Shown here in pieces: positions 10,237-21,201 of a stretch of DNA of 64,000 nucleotides. The stretch is from contig JAFJTR010000010.1 of the NCBI GenBank assembly GCA_022559985.1, positions 124,001-188,000 on the forward strand, written 5' to 3'. The position numbers and the translations under genes are program-made. The notes below the pieces were generated by a model, which worked only from the letters and a program-made list of their open reading frames with translations, was not told the origin of the DNA and did not search any database. Position 1 is the stretch's first letter. Each line of letters begins with the position of its first letter. Origin of the DNA: Parastagonospora avenae f. sp. tritici 18332-5. Taxonomy: Eukaryota; Ascomycota; Dothideomycetes; Pleosporales; Phaeosphaeriaceae.

Positions 10237-12048
10237 ATGCCCTCTGCTAGAGGAGGCCACAAGGTCAAGACTGCCAAAACTGCGCAGACTGAACCAACCG
10301 TTTCTACATCTGCCTCAAAGCCAACACGCTGGAGAACAGGCTTACTGAAACCAGCTCTACTGTCAAGAAATACCTCAGAGCCAAAATTGGCTGGCGTGGT
10401 TCATGACCAGGTACTCCCGGTTCTTGGGCCATCTCGTCCGAAGACTGCTACTATTCAAGAAAGGAGCACCGTCATACCCAAGTCCATCGAAATCGCTTCG
10501 CCTCCGGATGCTTCCGTCCGCGACACAGATCCAGAACTTTATGTCACTCCAGATGTCACTCCCATGCCCGCGGAAGTCATCGATAACCAAACAAGCGCGA
10601 CATCAGTTCCCTATGAAACGAACGATATCACGCCGATCGAATCGGAGAGCGACGCGCAACGAACTTCTTTCCAAGGCTCGTTGATGCAATCCGAGCGACA
10701 AGAAGACATACCAGAATTAACTCTGGATACATTCGATGATTTGGACATTGAAGAGACCCAATCCAGTGCCTCGTCGTCGCATTCGAAAGACCGGCTTTCC
10801 ATTTATTCCAGCGACTCTGCGTCAATCTACTCCAGCGCTTCCTCTATATACTCCAGTGGCGCTTCGATATACAGTGTTGAGGAAGATGTCCCTAGCGCAT
10901 TCGACTCTCGTGCGCCGGGGAAACTGCAAAATTCACAGCGCACACTTCCGCGCACCGTGGCAGTGCGGCGACAAGAGGCTCACGATGCCGCCATACGAGA
11001 ACGATCTACACTTGCAAAAAAGGCCGCCATGTTCAAGAACTCACGGCTGTCACCAGATATTCCATCCTTCAGCACTACGCTTCCAACTTGGTCGATGGTC
11101 TGTCGCGCTGCGCAAGCATCTGACGATTGCTACGACTCCGGGGCTTCTACTCGACTGGGCACGTACACACAGGCAAATACATCGAAAAATATCAAAGCAA
11201 TGATTGTGAACGACCAGCTCATAGACGGTACCCGTGTTGTCATTGTTGCCATACGAGGTACACAGTTTCAGTGTCTCTCAGACTGGTCAGTTAACAAAGA
11301 TGCCGATCCCGTCAGTCCTGTCGACTTTCTGGACAACGAAGAGAATGCATGTCACTCCGGCTTTCTTCAAGTGGCTAAGGCAATGATCAGTCAAGTGTCA
11401 AAGCAGCTGCGAGAGCATCCGGCTTCCTCAGAAATGCCCTCGCTTCTGTTCACTGGCCATTCCGCAGGTGGAGCGGTCGCAGCGATGCTTTACAGTCACA
11501 TGCTGTCCAGTTCTGTCACCTCAGAATTGACAACTATTGCAAATCTGTTCTCCAGCATCAATTGCATAACCTTTGGCGCTCCGCCGCTCTCGCTCACTCC
11601 CTTGCCGAAACGATACCACTTCTCAGGTATCTTCTTATCTTTCGCCAACGAAGGCGACCCTGTTACTCGGCTGAGCAACGGCGCCTATGTCAAGTCCTTG
11701 GTGAAACTCTTGACATCGTCGACTCCGTCAAATGCGATTATAGCTCCTCCAGTAAAAGTTGTGCGTGGGTCGCGGGGCACCAGAGTTATCCGCACGACTG
11801 TCCCAGCCGCGCCACAGACTCCGTGGGAAGAGCTTCCGCTGTGGTCTACGCCACCGGCGCCGCTCAGCAATGCTGGCGTTGTCATTCTGCTGCGCGACAG
11901 GGAGAATGGTAACGGGGTCGCATCACATGTGACCACTGAAGAACTGAGTGATGTTATATTTGCCGATCTTGCGCAACACACTATGGGGATGTACATGCGA
12001 CGAGTCAAAGATGTAGCTTTTGCTGCCATGATGGGGATAGACGATTAG
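10237..12048 (+). CDS. Class 3 lipase-like alpha/beta hydrolase
   Basis: Single exon, 603 residues from ATG 10237. An in-frame ATG at 10156 would add 27 residues but lies too close to the TATA-like box. Residues 1 to about 270 are low-complexity and Ser/Thr/Pro-rich, probably disordered. The catalytic domain shows AIRGT, then the nucleophile elbow GHSAGG (Ser409), Asp474 in NEGDPVTRL and His564 in VASHVTTEE, a complete lipase triad. The fold matches fungal triacylglycerol-lipase-like (Lipase_3) proteins. There is no signal peptide, so an intracellular acyl-ester hydrolase is likely (inference). An unusual run of SIYSS units occurs in the N-terminal part. The exact lipid substrate is unknown. 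Confidence 0.85.
   Translation: MPSARGGHKVKTAKTAQTEPTVSTSASKPTRWRTGLLKPALLSRNTSEPKLAGVVHDQVLPVLGPSRPKTATIQERSTVIPKSIEIASPPDASVRDTDPELYVTPDVTPMPAEVIDNQTSATSVPYETNDITPIESESDAQRTSFQGSLMQSERQEDIPELTLDTFDDLDIEETQSSASSSHSKDRLSIYSSDSASIYSSASSIYSSGASIYSVEEDVPSAFDSRAPGKLQNSQRTLPRTVAVRRQEAHDAAIRERSTLAKKAAMFKNSRLSPDIPSFSTTLPTWSMVCRAAQASDDCYDSGASTRLGTYTQANTSKNIKAMIVNDQLIDGTRVVIVAIRGTQFQCLSDWSVNKDADPVSPVDFLDNEENACHSGFLQVAKAMISQVSKQLREHPASSEMPSLLFTGHSAGGAVAAMLYSHMLSSSVTSELTTIANLFSSINCITFGAPPLSLTPLPKRYHFSGIFLSFANEGDPVTRLSNGAYVKSLVKLLTSSTPSNAIIAPPVKVVRGSRGTRVIRTTVPAAPQTPWEELPLWSTPPAPLSNAGVVILLRDRENGNGVASHVTTEELSDVIFADLAQHTMGMYMRRVKDVAFAAMMGIDD
10796..10878 (+). repeat. In-frame SIYSS repeat in the lipase N-terminus
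   Basis: Four spaced copies of a Ser-Ile-Tyr-Ser unit encoded back to back, with variable codons (TAT/TAC, ATT/ATC/ATA). The repeat is therefore selected or old at protein level and is not recent DNA slippage. It could be a phosphorylation or binding patch. Confidence 0.7.
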
Positions 12049-12191
12049 TTATCGGAGGCGAAGATCTGAGTCTGCGTAATGCCGGCTTTCGAGCAACAAT
12101 GTAGATTAACCTAGCTACGCACAGTACATAATTTTCTCGCACGTGCAATACCATACTAAGTACCTAGTTCCTGGGCTTCGGTGTTCCTTGA

Positions 12192-13244
12192 TCAGTCCTC
12201 GCCAGTCTCATATCCAGACTCCAGTTGTCGTGGCTTCCATCGGTCCACTTGATCAAACAAAGGCTTTGCCAACCATTTCCGATCTTCCCGAAAAAGCCTT
12301 AGAAAAGCCCCTTCGAGATCATCTAGATTGTCCTGATAATCAAACGCCAATCTATAGCCATGCTCTCGTGCATTTCCGACCCTTTTTCTCCCAATCCATC
12401 CTCTCCTCGGCTTTGCCATCATGTTAACAGAGCCCGTGCGCTTCCAGATATACTGAAAATCGTTGAGCATTACTTGGCAATGCCAATCGGTGAGACTTTC
12501 GTGCGCAAGGCTGTAGTTCAGGACGAATCTATCCACGCGGCTTAGATTACACACGCCATCATCGGGCATATATGCAAGAGCTCTAGCAAAGCCCTGGGCT
12601 ATCCTTTGTGAGAGGTGGATCCGAGTTCTACTTTCTTCCTCTCTAAAGGAGTCGGAGAAGACGTGAAATATTGATGCATCGAAAACGTCCGTGGTAGATT
12701 GCTCGTTTGCTTTATCTCTGCCCTCGTGGGTCTTATGTTTCAAACGTGGATCCAGCATGCAGCATAAGTCGACATTCAACTCGGCCCATTGCAGGCGTAA
12801 GATTGGTCGGATACCCGCGATGAACTGCTTAAATGACGGTATTTCCTCTAGACATGGCATGTCATTCCATCTCTTCCTCCATTTCGGAGTGAAGCGGGGC
12901 CATTCTGACCATTCGATAGGTTCGGGTAGTCCGATGGTCAGAGTCGGAGTCCCCGCAGTGCTGAACAAGCTACTGAGCGAGCTTGCTAGACGTAACGGTC
13001 TGTAGCTCACCGTCGTATCGTCGCAGCAGGTCTTGATCCATGTGTGTTGCGCAGCGAGTAGGGTAAGAACTCGAGTGGTGAAGAGAAGTTGTAGCTCCTC
13101 ATGTATTTTGCGGCAGGCGAGAAAGATGCCTACTAGACCACTGAGATTTCCGCTGGCTAAGCAGTCGTGGATGACAGACTTGTACACTTCCAGTCTCAGC
13201 TCAGTCGAGAGGTGAAGGAATTTTGTGGGATGGTTATTGGCCAT
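12192..13244 (-). CDS. F-box-like/2EXR-type hypothetical protein
   Basis: Single exon, 350 residues, minus strand. The N-terminus FLHLSTELRLEVYKSVI resembles the short LPxELRxxIY helix of F-box/2EXR-type fungal proteins, a family much expanded in dothideomycetes. Next comes ACRKIHEELQLLF, the usual second helix. The remainder has no recognisable enzymatic motif. It ends convergently with the lipase gene, 143 bp away. The role is unknown; protein-protein interaction is a guess from the N-terminal motif. Confidence 0.7.
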   Translation of the reverse strand: MANNHPTKFLHLSTELRLEVYKSVIHDCLASGNLSGLVGIFLACRKIHEELQLLFTTRVLTLLAAQHTWIKTCCDDTTVSYRPLRLASSLSSLFSTAGTPTLTIGLPEPIEWSEWPRFTPKWRKRWNDMPCLEEIPSFKQFIAGIRPILRLQWAELNVDLCCMLDPRLKHKTHEGRDKANEQSTTDVFDASIFHVFSDSFREEESRTRIHLSQRIAQGFARALAYMPDDGVCNLSRVDRFVLNYSLAHESLTDWHCQVMLNDFQYIWKRTGSVNMMAKPRRGWIGRKRVGNAREHGYRLAFDYQDNLDDLEGAFLRLFREDRKWLAKPLFDQVDRWKPRQLESGYETGED

Positions 13245-13507
13245 GCTGGCGTCGTTCTCAGCAGCAGAGCTATAACGAAAGACTGAAGTGGAGGGACCTT
13301 CCTAGCGGACGTGAAAATGATCGTCTGGTGGATCTAGTTGTGTCGAAGTGAAGCGAAAGATTTGTTCATTGATTCCGTCCATGTTTGGGTGAGGCTTAGA
13401 ACTAGCGCGAAGCTAATCCAACACGAGGAAAGCGTTAGGCCCCTTTCTACATTTACCCGTGGCTTTTCTTATTGATGAGTTCCCTCTTCGACCGGATCGA
13501 ATGAAGT

Positions 13508-16500
13508 CTAAGAATCGAAGATCGCCCCATATGCTGGAACACCTCTCGCCTCCATGTCAAAAACTATCTGCTGCGTGAAGCGCTTGTTGCTGATGACCAA
13601 CACGGCCTCAGCGCCACTTTCCTTGTACAATCTATAAGTCAGGAGACTCATATCAGGCTTGCCTAACTTTCGCGTGTTGTAGATGAGGGCATTTGGGTCT
13701 CGCCTACAGACCTCTTCGACCAACTTTGGCCCAAATGTGTTTTCGTGGTTGGGTGCTGTCCAGAGAATTCGCATAGCAATTTGGTTGTACGGAAAGATGG
13801 ACAGGCAGGGCCCGATACCAGAGCCTGTCGCTACTACAACAATACTCTTGAAGAGAATTGCAATGCGTAGGAAACCTGAAGTGGGGATTCCCCGTCTCCA
13901 GATATGTGTCGGCGCGGTGTCGATCATTCGTCCCGTGAAGTCTCCAGCTCGACTGACTATCACCGAGTATCCCTTACCTTTGCCACTGGAACTGTTGCTA
14001 TCCGTGTTGATAAACGTGGCGAATCCGTGCCAATCGCCTAGTGGATGCTGAGCAAGGCGGACGCCCTTGCCTGGGGATACGTCGTAGTCAAAGTGTAGTC
14101 GGACGGCATGCGATGAAAGAGCTTCTGACCGAACAGCGACGCGTCGAAGAAACAACCAAGGGAATACGATGGCAAAAGTTGCGAGCAAAAGTAGCCAAAT
14201 TGAAGGATTGCGCAGATAGGCTTCCATGGTCGACGAGTCCGAACCGCGGCTAAGGTCTTTGGTTGATAGACCTACAAGTATCCAGTACAGGATGAGCACC
14301 GCCCACCCCCCAAATCGATGGAGACTCTCCCATAGATCATGGTACCTGTTGCGCAACACTGGTAGAGATAATAGCGCCATCAATAGTAGCAAGACGGTAA
14401 TGCAGTATGACAGTACTACAACGCCCACTGACAGTGTACGTGCATTAGCGTCTTTGGCGACCTCGAGAGTAGCACCAACAGTGAACATGATGAACCAGAA
14501 GATCGCAGAGATAGCACACCCTACATGTATACCACCAATATGGTACACGTTTGCGCAGATCCGCCGGAGGCCAAGTGGAGTCGATGTTGGCACAGAAGAG
14601 AAGATTGTAAACAAGAGATTGATGACAGGCTCCGAGCGTATCAGAATTGCAGCGCAGAGATTTGCCGCTGTGGCAGTTGCAGATGATGATACTGGGTATC
14701 CGGTGTTTCCGACGTCGCGGTCCAAGAGCCAGCACGCGACTGCAATGTTCGTGCAAATGATCGAAAGGAGGAGGCAACGATAGGCGATGAAGACACGATG
14801 ACGCAGCCAAATTAGTCTAGGGGAATACTTGATTACCGGCAGTATGTTCGCTTCATTGGGCTCTTTGAAACTGAAACCTGGCGTGTCGAGATGCGATGAT
14901 GGGTGACGTTGTCCTTTTTCAAGGTCAATATCTCGCACACCGATCCAATAGGTTTGTTGGGCTGTCACTGACATGAGTTGTACGACATTCTCGTGAGCAA
15001 CCAAGGAGCTGCAGGCAGAGTCCGAACGACTCTCCTCTTGCTGAGCCGACACGACTTCCGTGCCGAGTATGCTTGGTTGTAAAACGAGTGCTTTTAATTG
15101 CACCCGGTCGACCTTTCCATTCGAGTTCAAGGGAATCTCGTCGACGTGGATCCATTTCTCGGGGACTGAGTAGTACGGCAGCCGTTTTCGAACAAAGGCA
15201 CCGAGCTCTTGCTCGTTAAGAGGTATTACAGAGGTGTAGAAGGCGTAGAGTATCTCGCCGATCACGAGAGAGGCGGCCTTGGTAATACTATCAAAGTTCT
15301 GCAAGCGTCAACAAAGTCGTCCATAACTGTGTAGAAAGACAGTGCTTACTTCGACAACCGAGTTCACGCCGTCTAACTCGACACGAAAGCCCTGAAACTG
15401 TGAGCACTCCTAGATGTATGTAAGAGGTTTTGAGCATACCTTAATCTTGACTTGATCGTCCATTCTTCCGAAAGATTCCAATGAGCCATCTGCCCGCCAG
15501 CAGACAATGTTTCCAAAGTTGTACATCATGGATCTGCGCCTCAATCAGTCTCTGATTCGGCTGGAGATAGTCAACGTACCCATCGTTGGCGAATCTATCA
15601 GGCCTGAACTTTTGGTTCGTTGTCAGAGGCAGGTTGATATAGCCTTTTGAAACGCCTATGCCACCAACCCATAGAGTTCCTTTCTGACCTACAGGAACAG
15701 GCTCACCATCATCGTCGAGAATGTAACAAGTCGTGTTAGGTAGCGGTCGTCCGATCGTCAGAGGGTGACCAATGGTGTGGGTATGTGCCGAGAACAAGAA
15801 GACTTCGGTTGCGCCCAGCAAGTTATGGAAGCGCCTTCCTTGTGCCCAATCATCGGCGAGCCTTTCAGAAAAGTCAGTGCAAATGCCATAAAGAACTTGA
15901 GATGGGGTCCGTATTCACGCTTGAGCACATGCTTCTCCTGCTACAGCGACTGTCTTGATATTCGGAAAGTCTCTTTGCGAATGTTTAGCGATGATGGACG
16001 GCGTACAAATCAAGGTATCGACCTGTATTGTTGTTCAGTACTAGTGCGACGTTTGGTCTTCGGATGGGACACTAACCTGCTTCAACGTCGCATTCCAATC
16101 AGACGATCGAAGGTAAAGGGTTGCCCCATTAACCAAAGAGCCCAGCATCTCCCATGCACCTACATTGTATTAGTGACAAATGATAAATCGTAGTCAGGGC
16201 GGCATACCCATAGCAAAAGAGATGCTCAAGACCTGTGCAACTTTAGTGCCGATAGTCATCCCCAACGTTCCAGGTTCTAGCAGAAGAGCATTTGTCATTG
16301 TGCTATGCTTGACGTCTACTCCTTTCGGGACGCCAGTGCTTCCTAAACGCCCCTCTGGTCAGGTCAAATCATCAACTACAACAGTAGGAAGACGTACCTG
16401 ATGTATACATTGCATACACTCCATCTTCCGCCGAGACGCGTATACTAGGTCTTGTTGGAGAGTAAAACGCCCCCGTCTCCATACCCAACTCCAAGACGGT

Positions 16501-16965
16501 CGTATCCTGGCTTGTGAACTTGTTCACCCTGTCCCAAAACATTGGCAGACACAAGATGAAACGGGCCTCCGTATCCTCGAAGATATGCTGCAGAGACTGG
16601 TCTGAAGCGACTCCACCGTCGATGGGGACGTATTGGCACCCCGTTTTCAAAATAGCCATGATACCAATAAGCATCTCTAGAGATCTATGTACCACTAAGC
16701 ATACTCTTTTCCTTGGTTGAAGACCAGAGCTGATGAGATAATGGGCAAGACGGTTAGCAGAGATGTCTAGTTGTTTATACGTCATCTTCCGTCCACCTTG
16801 GACGGCAGCCAGAGCCTCGGGATGAACATCTACCATGCCCTCAAAAGCTCCATGGATGGTGTGATGGGCAGCATTCGCCCGGAGGCCAGATCCGAAGTCG
16901 AAGACGAGCTTCTGATCTTCCTCTGAGATGTTGAGCATGTTATCGAAATGGTCTTGTTGGTCCAT
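13508..16965 (-). CDS. tmpL: TmpL-like adenylation domain/transmembrane flavoprotein fusion
   Basis: Eight exons on minus: 16965-16398, 16342-16208, 16159-16077, 16022-15919, 15861-15580, 15533-15440, 15391-15350, 15298-13508; 1032 residues. Residues 1 to about 510 form an adenylate-forming (AMP-binding) domain: A3 core TSGSTGVPKG rebuilt across the first splice, A5 LLGATE near 312, A8 GRMDDQVKIKG near 415, and the A10 lysine in NSNGKVDR near 498. No carrier domain follows. From about residue 600 there are several transmembrane helices and then an FAD/NAD(P)-binding reductase-like region (VATGSGIG near 925). This order matches TmpL, described in Alternaria brassicicola and Aspergillus fumigatus as a redox-homeostasis protein at Woronin bodies. 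The A7 motif reads YNFGN, where adenylating enzymes usually have TGD. The adenylation substrate is unknown. Confidence 0.82.
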
Positions 16966-19178
16966 GATATGAAGTGATTCCTGGAATGTGGGAGAAATGT
17001 TGATGAGCCTGGATGAGAACTCTGCTCATGGCTTACATATGACCCAAAGAGCAGATGATGTTGTATCGACGCCTGCTGAGAATAGAACAACAATTCACAT
17101 GCTTTTCCTGATAGCGCCACCATTGCCCGTGGCGCCTTGTTTGCTATATTAGTCAAGATACCCACATGGTGGGGCATGGCTGATCATGCCCAACGAAACA
17201 ATGTCTCCTAAACGGCGGAATGGGAGGGCCTCATAGCCGAGCCCTGGCGCCTTGGACAAGGACGAAGATAACAGAGTGCAGTTGGTCATGGCCACCGGCT
17301 CCAATCCTGAATCTGTGCTTGTGGCTTCGTTCAGGGTGGGTATTGATTGGCACGTAATTTCCACACACAATCCCTTGCTTAACACTAACCCTTATGCACC
17401 GTTTGTAAAAGACAACGCCGAATCAGCAGCCAATCAAGCATCTGGACGATTGCCTGTTCTGCTCAAACAAGCATCTGGACGATTGCCTGTTCTGCTCAAA
17501 CAAGCAATCAAGCCAAGGGATGCGGAGAAAAAGCATCTCGATATCAACTCCGTAGCCGTGGACCTGGGTGGTGTCAATGTTGTGATCTCGTAGCAGAGCG
17601 CTTCATCAAAGTAGACGCCTTCGAACGACCAGCGCAGATTTTCTGCGGCAGTTTGGGATAGTCAGTTCTAACCAACCATAATGGTTTGGTGCGCGCGATT
17701 CAATTGACTGACCCGGTTAGTAGATGCATCTCGGTGAGATGCGCGTGTGTGCGCCTATGTCATCCGGTACCATTTCTTTGTATAGCAACTGTGGGGCGTA
17801 GTTTGAGACTACACACGACACCCATGCGATTCCACCTCGGCGATGATGAACGAGCAAGACGCCGCTGATTGTGCCGCAATGAGCTTTGCTTGGCAGAGAT
17901 TCTGTAGTCGATTACGTGAGATGCATCTGTTCGATCACGCTACGGCGCGGTCCGCCCAATCAAGACCCACTGGATCGTAAAAACGGTTACATTCTGTTGC
18001 TGAAAAACGAAAGATCGAGTTAGTTGTCATCTTTGGGTTGTGAGCATGATCTCCTCACTGCCGCCGTGGCTTGCAAAGGGTCGTGTGACAACCAGAATTA
18101 TTCTGGCATTATCCGCCAGGTGGGACTGACTCGTTTTGCCATTGGTGAGCGGAGTTGGCGGAGTGAGCAGCAAAGACTTGGATTGGACACGTTAACAGCT
18201 AGAGGTGTAGTATGTAAGCTGGACTTGGTTCGTGCACCTTTTCAACCACCCCTTAGATCTGGAGCCTACTCTAACCAGAGGGAAATTACCTGGGATTGGT
18301 TTGTGACAATCACCGCAAGAATAACTCCACCAAACCAAGACAAGACCAAACACTAACTCATGATGTGAAGTAGGAACTGACTTGAGCTGCGCTATCGATG
18401 TACTTTCTTGTTAGTAGCATAGGTCTCTTGGGAACCGGCACGGATTATACGGGTATGAGCGCCATGCAGTCACAGCTGTTCTTGTGATCTGACATGCTGC
18501 CTTTACCGATGTGATCGGTGGCGCAAGTAAGAAGCCCATTTGGACTTGCTTGCCATAAGCGAGTCGCGAGCGAAGAAGTGGGCAAATCGAGTCAGGCACT
18601 CCAGAAGGTGGCCTTCGTGGGGGGTTGAGCGGAATTGGTGGAATCACGGGAAACTAACAATAACTGGGTGATCAGTAAGCTCGCTAAAAGAGTCGCTATA
18701 ATCTTCCCGTCACGCTAATACACCGATCATGTATGAAGCATCGAGACGGTGGTCGCACTGGCTCTGAGTGATTCAGAAAGATGCTGCCAAATATTTAGTC
18801 CGATGGGAACAAGGACATAGCGCCTATGAAATACAGGGTCATGGCTGCGTATCTCCGAATTTTGTACAGTTCCAGATCCTGCCGCCGAGAACCAGATGTC
18901 GTCGCGCATCACGGGCAGGTTGTCATTGTACATGTAGTTCTGCGTCGTCGAATTAGCACATGGCTTGTCGTTTTCCAGATGAAATAGAAGTGATATGCTG
19001 TATTTCCAATCGATGATGACTAGGCGTCAGCTTGTAAAAGTCCCGAACGTAAAAAGCTGAGGGTGATGTTCTTACACGTGAGGACGCGACGAGAAGGCGC
19101 GATCTTCGGGCCGTTCATCGCCCCGACATCGTGTACCGCCTTATCGTGTCCACAACCAGACCACGCCAGTTGCAAACA
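16966..19178. other. 2.2-kb gene-poor stretch
   Basis: I see no gene here. Open frames at 17252-17593, 17686-17868 and 18024-18356 lack domains, signal peptides and spliceable continuations. Base composition resembles the surroundings, with no AT-rich collapse of the kind left by repeat-induced point mutation. A 33-bp tandem duplication lies at 17435-17500. Confidence 0.5.
17435..17500 (+). repeat. Perfect 33-bp tandem duplication
   Basis: Two identical adjacent 33-nt copies (17435-17467 and 17468-17500), followed by the first six bases of a third. The unit starts CAAGCATCTGG and ends CTGCTCAAA. Perfect identity suggests a recent slippage duplication. A potential minisatellite locus. Confidence 0.95.
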
Positions 19179-20595
19179 ATGACTTCCCCTGTGTCAGGTG
19201 GCAGCCTGGTTACCACGGCTGCGTCGCAGCTCCCTTCATGGCTCTCACGACACTTCAATTTAGGTTTTAACGACGATGACGTAAGCGCTCTCATCGATTC
19301 TATTGATTCTAGCCAAAATCCGCCATCTTCAGTCGATAATCTCCCAGCTGAGCTTCTTTTACACGTGCTCGAGTATGTTCCTGTCGATCACATTCTCGAC
19401 TGGCGCCTAGTCTGCCGCGGATTCCGTGACGCCATCGATGGGCGCACGCTGTATCAACATCTACGACGCACTCAGTTGATTGGTTTCGTGGGTCCACGAA
19501 CACACTGGCCTTTGCGAAACCTTACGGAGGAGCAATATGACCGCATGCAATTCTTGGATGCGAAATTCGATCATGTGAAAGACAGCCCTGGTTCTGCATA
19601 CACGCAACAAGAGTCTCGCCCGATTTGGAACAGCACGCATGCTGTCTTCAAGATCGACATGAGCGAATTTGTGGCCGAGTCTAGTACTGAGGGAGCAGAC
19701 TCGAGATATGACAGCACAATCGAATACGCTGACACTATCTGGAGGAACGCAGTGTCTCGATTGGAACTCACTGGTGCTGAAGAAGGCTTTGGCACACTGA
19801 GATGGTGCATCAAACTCGACCGCGCAGTGATTGATCTGGATCTTCCACTTGAATCAGGGAGGCACTCGTTCGATGTCGCGGTCGATATGAACAAGGGCAC
19901 AGTTACAGTCGCCTGGAAAGATATGATGTTTCGATTTTTGACGACCGAGGCCGCTCTTCGCCGCATGCTTGATCAGGTGAACAGGCCGAGTTGCAAGACC
20001 ACACCGAATGCTGACAACGCCCCAGCGAAAACACGGCCGTTTCACTTTTAACCATGCCGAAGATTGCTTACGGGAAGTTCGTCGCCAACGCTTGCACGCG
20101 TCCCTCGACCCAGACAGCAAAGTAGATCGTCACCTGAAGTGGTCACTCCGGCTGTTACGTCCACTGTTTGGCAAGCCTTATCAGGATCATGCACCCCTCC
20201 AAGCAGCAGAGAATATTGCGATTGACGCCCTGCTAATCCTCCGTCGTCAAGCAGCCATGAGTCCAGACGATATCGCACATATATACCAATTGAGTGAAGA
20301 TCTCAAAACCATGGAAACAGAGTGGAAAGATCTAGAGCGAGAGTTTGAGGAATTCAGGACCCATATGTTTCCAGGCTTCGCGTATAACATTCCGGTCTCG
20401 ACGTCGCCGGAAGAGCAGGTCCCCTACAATCCGATCGCATGGCCGGATGAGTTACACGCGCAGATATACGAGCGAGTGAGTAAGTGGAGAAGTCAAAAGA
20501 AGGTTATGGCCCAAATGCGTGCCTTACTTGCGTCCTCCAACCAAGCCCTTTCTATCCCCGAAAACAGCTTCGATGACCTAGGTAGCGATATCTGA
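19179..20595 (+). CDS. F-box domain protein (copy 1)
   Basis: Two exons, 19179-19976 and 20026-20595, with intron 19977-20025 (49 nt, GTGAAC donor, GCTGAC branch); 455 residues. ATG 19179 has A at -3; the frame upstream offers only a non-ATG start. The F-box is clear near residue 50: LPAELLLHVLEYVPVDHIL, then WRLVCRGFRDAI. Downstream is a conserved but unnamed region (HAVFKID, KLDRAVIDLDL, VTVAWKDMMFRFL), then after the splice RREVRRQRLHASLD-type sequence and an acidic coiled-coil-like tail. It probably acts as a substrate receptor or scaffold in SCF-type complexes (family inference). It is related to the F-box gene on the minus strand at 24-25 kb. Confidence 0.8.
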
Positions 20596-21201
20596 TCGGC
20601 GAGGCGAGCTTGCTTGAAGCTCTATAGAGGGCGCTGTTTCTAATATCTCCTGCGAACCATTCGACGTCAAGTCATTTGTTACAAGTATTTGCAAGAGCTA
20701 AGTTACAGAAACGTAGACAATGCGATAAGTACAAGTCGTAGCGGTGCTGCCGATGTCCGATTGGTTCACCCCGCATTGCTGTTGTCCCCGCCCCCGCAAA
20801 GCTAACGCCCGCACCGAATGTCAAATGGCCCGAACTACGATCAGGCGGCTCCGGTCAAGCGGACTTTCTTGGGGTTCGTCGCCTTGCGGTCTTGTATCCG
20901 ACGTCAAGGGTGACGTACCCCTCTCGTGCGTCCTGTCAGACAATTGCGCCAAGGCCTGGTACCCATGTACCCACACTTAAGGCCAGTGTCGCCGTGAACG
21001 TATGAGCGGCTCCTGTTGTGGGGTTCGATACAATCACCGATCAGCCGAGTGCGCAGTAATTCCGTCACGCTCTGTTTAAGTTTAAGAGGGGAGGAGGATG
21101 TCTGCCATCGAAAGCGCGTTCGTGAACACCGTCATCATTCGAGAAAGAGACAAGGATACAAACTCAAGAGCTAGTACGGGAGGAACAAATACACCGACAT
21201 C
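20596..21201. other. Intergenic region upstream of the dehydrogenase gene
   Basis: No gene seen in about 600 bp. It contains a cluster of CCCCGC hexamers, listed separately. An open frame at 20744-20980 has no features. No strong TATA box is visible before the dehydrogenase start. Confidence 0.5.
20769..20797 (+). promoter_or_regulatory. creA site: Cluster of three CreA/Mig1-like sites
   Basis: CCCCGC occurs at 20769-20774, 20786-20791 and 20792-20797, the last two abutting. CCCCGC is the complement of GCGGGG, which fits the SYGGRG consensus of the glucose repressor CreA/Mig1. They lie about 400 bp before the dehydrogenase ATG. Control by carbon source is an inference. Confidence 0.45.

Noticed and set aside
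13508..16965. Calling this gene a non-ribosomal peptide synthetase
   Set aside because: It has only an adenylation domain followed by membrane and flavin-reductase parts, with no carrier or condensation domain. The TmpL layout fits better.
18024..18356. 110-residue open frame in the 17-19 kb gap
   Set aside because: No recognisable motif, no signal peptide and no continuation through plausible splice sites.
17000..19100. Repeat-induced point mutation relic
   Set aside because: The stretch is not AT-rich and shows no obvious TpA excess by eye. No repeat partner was seen in the window.
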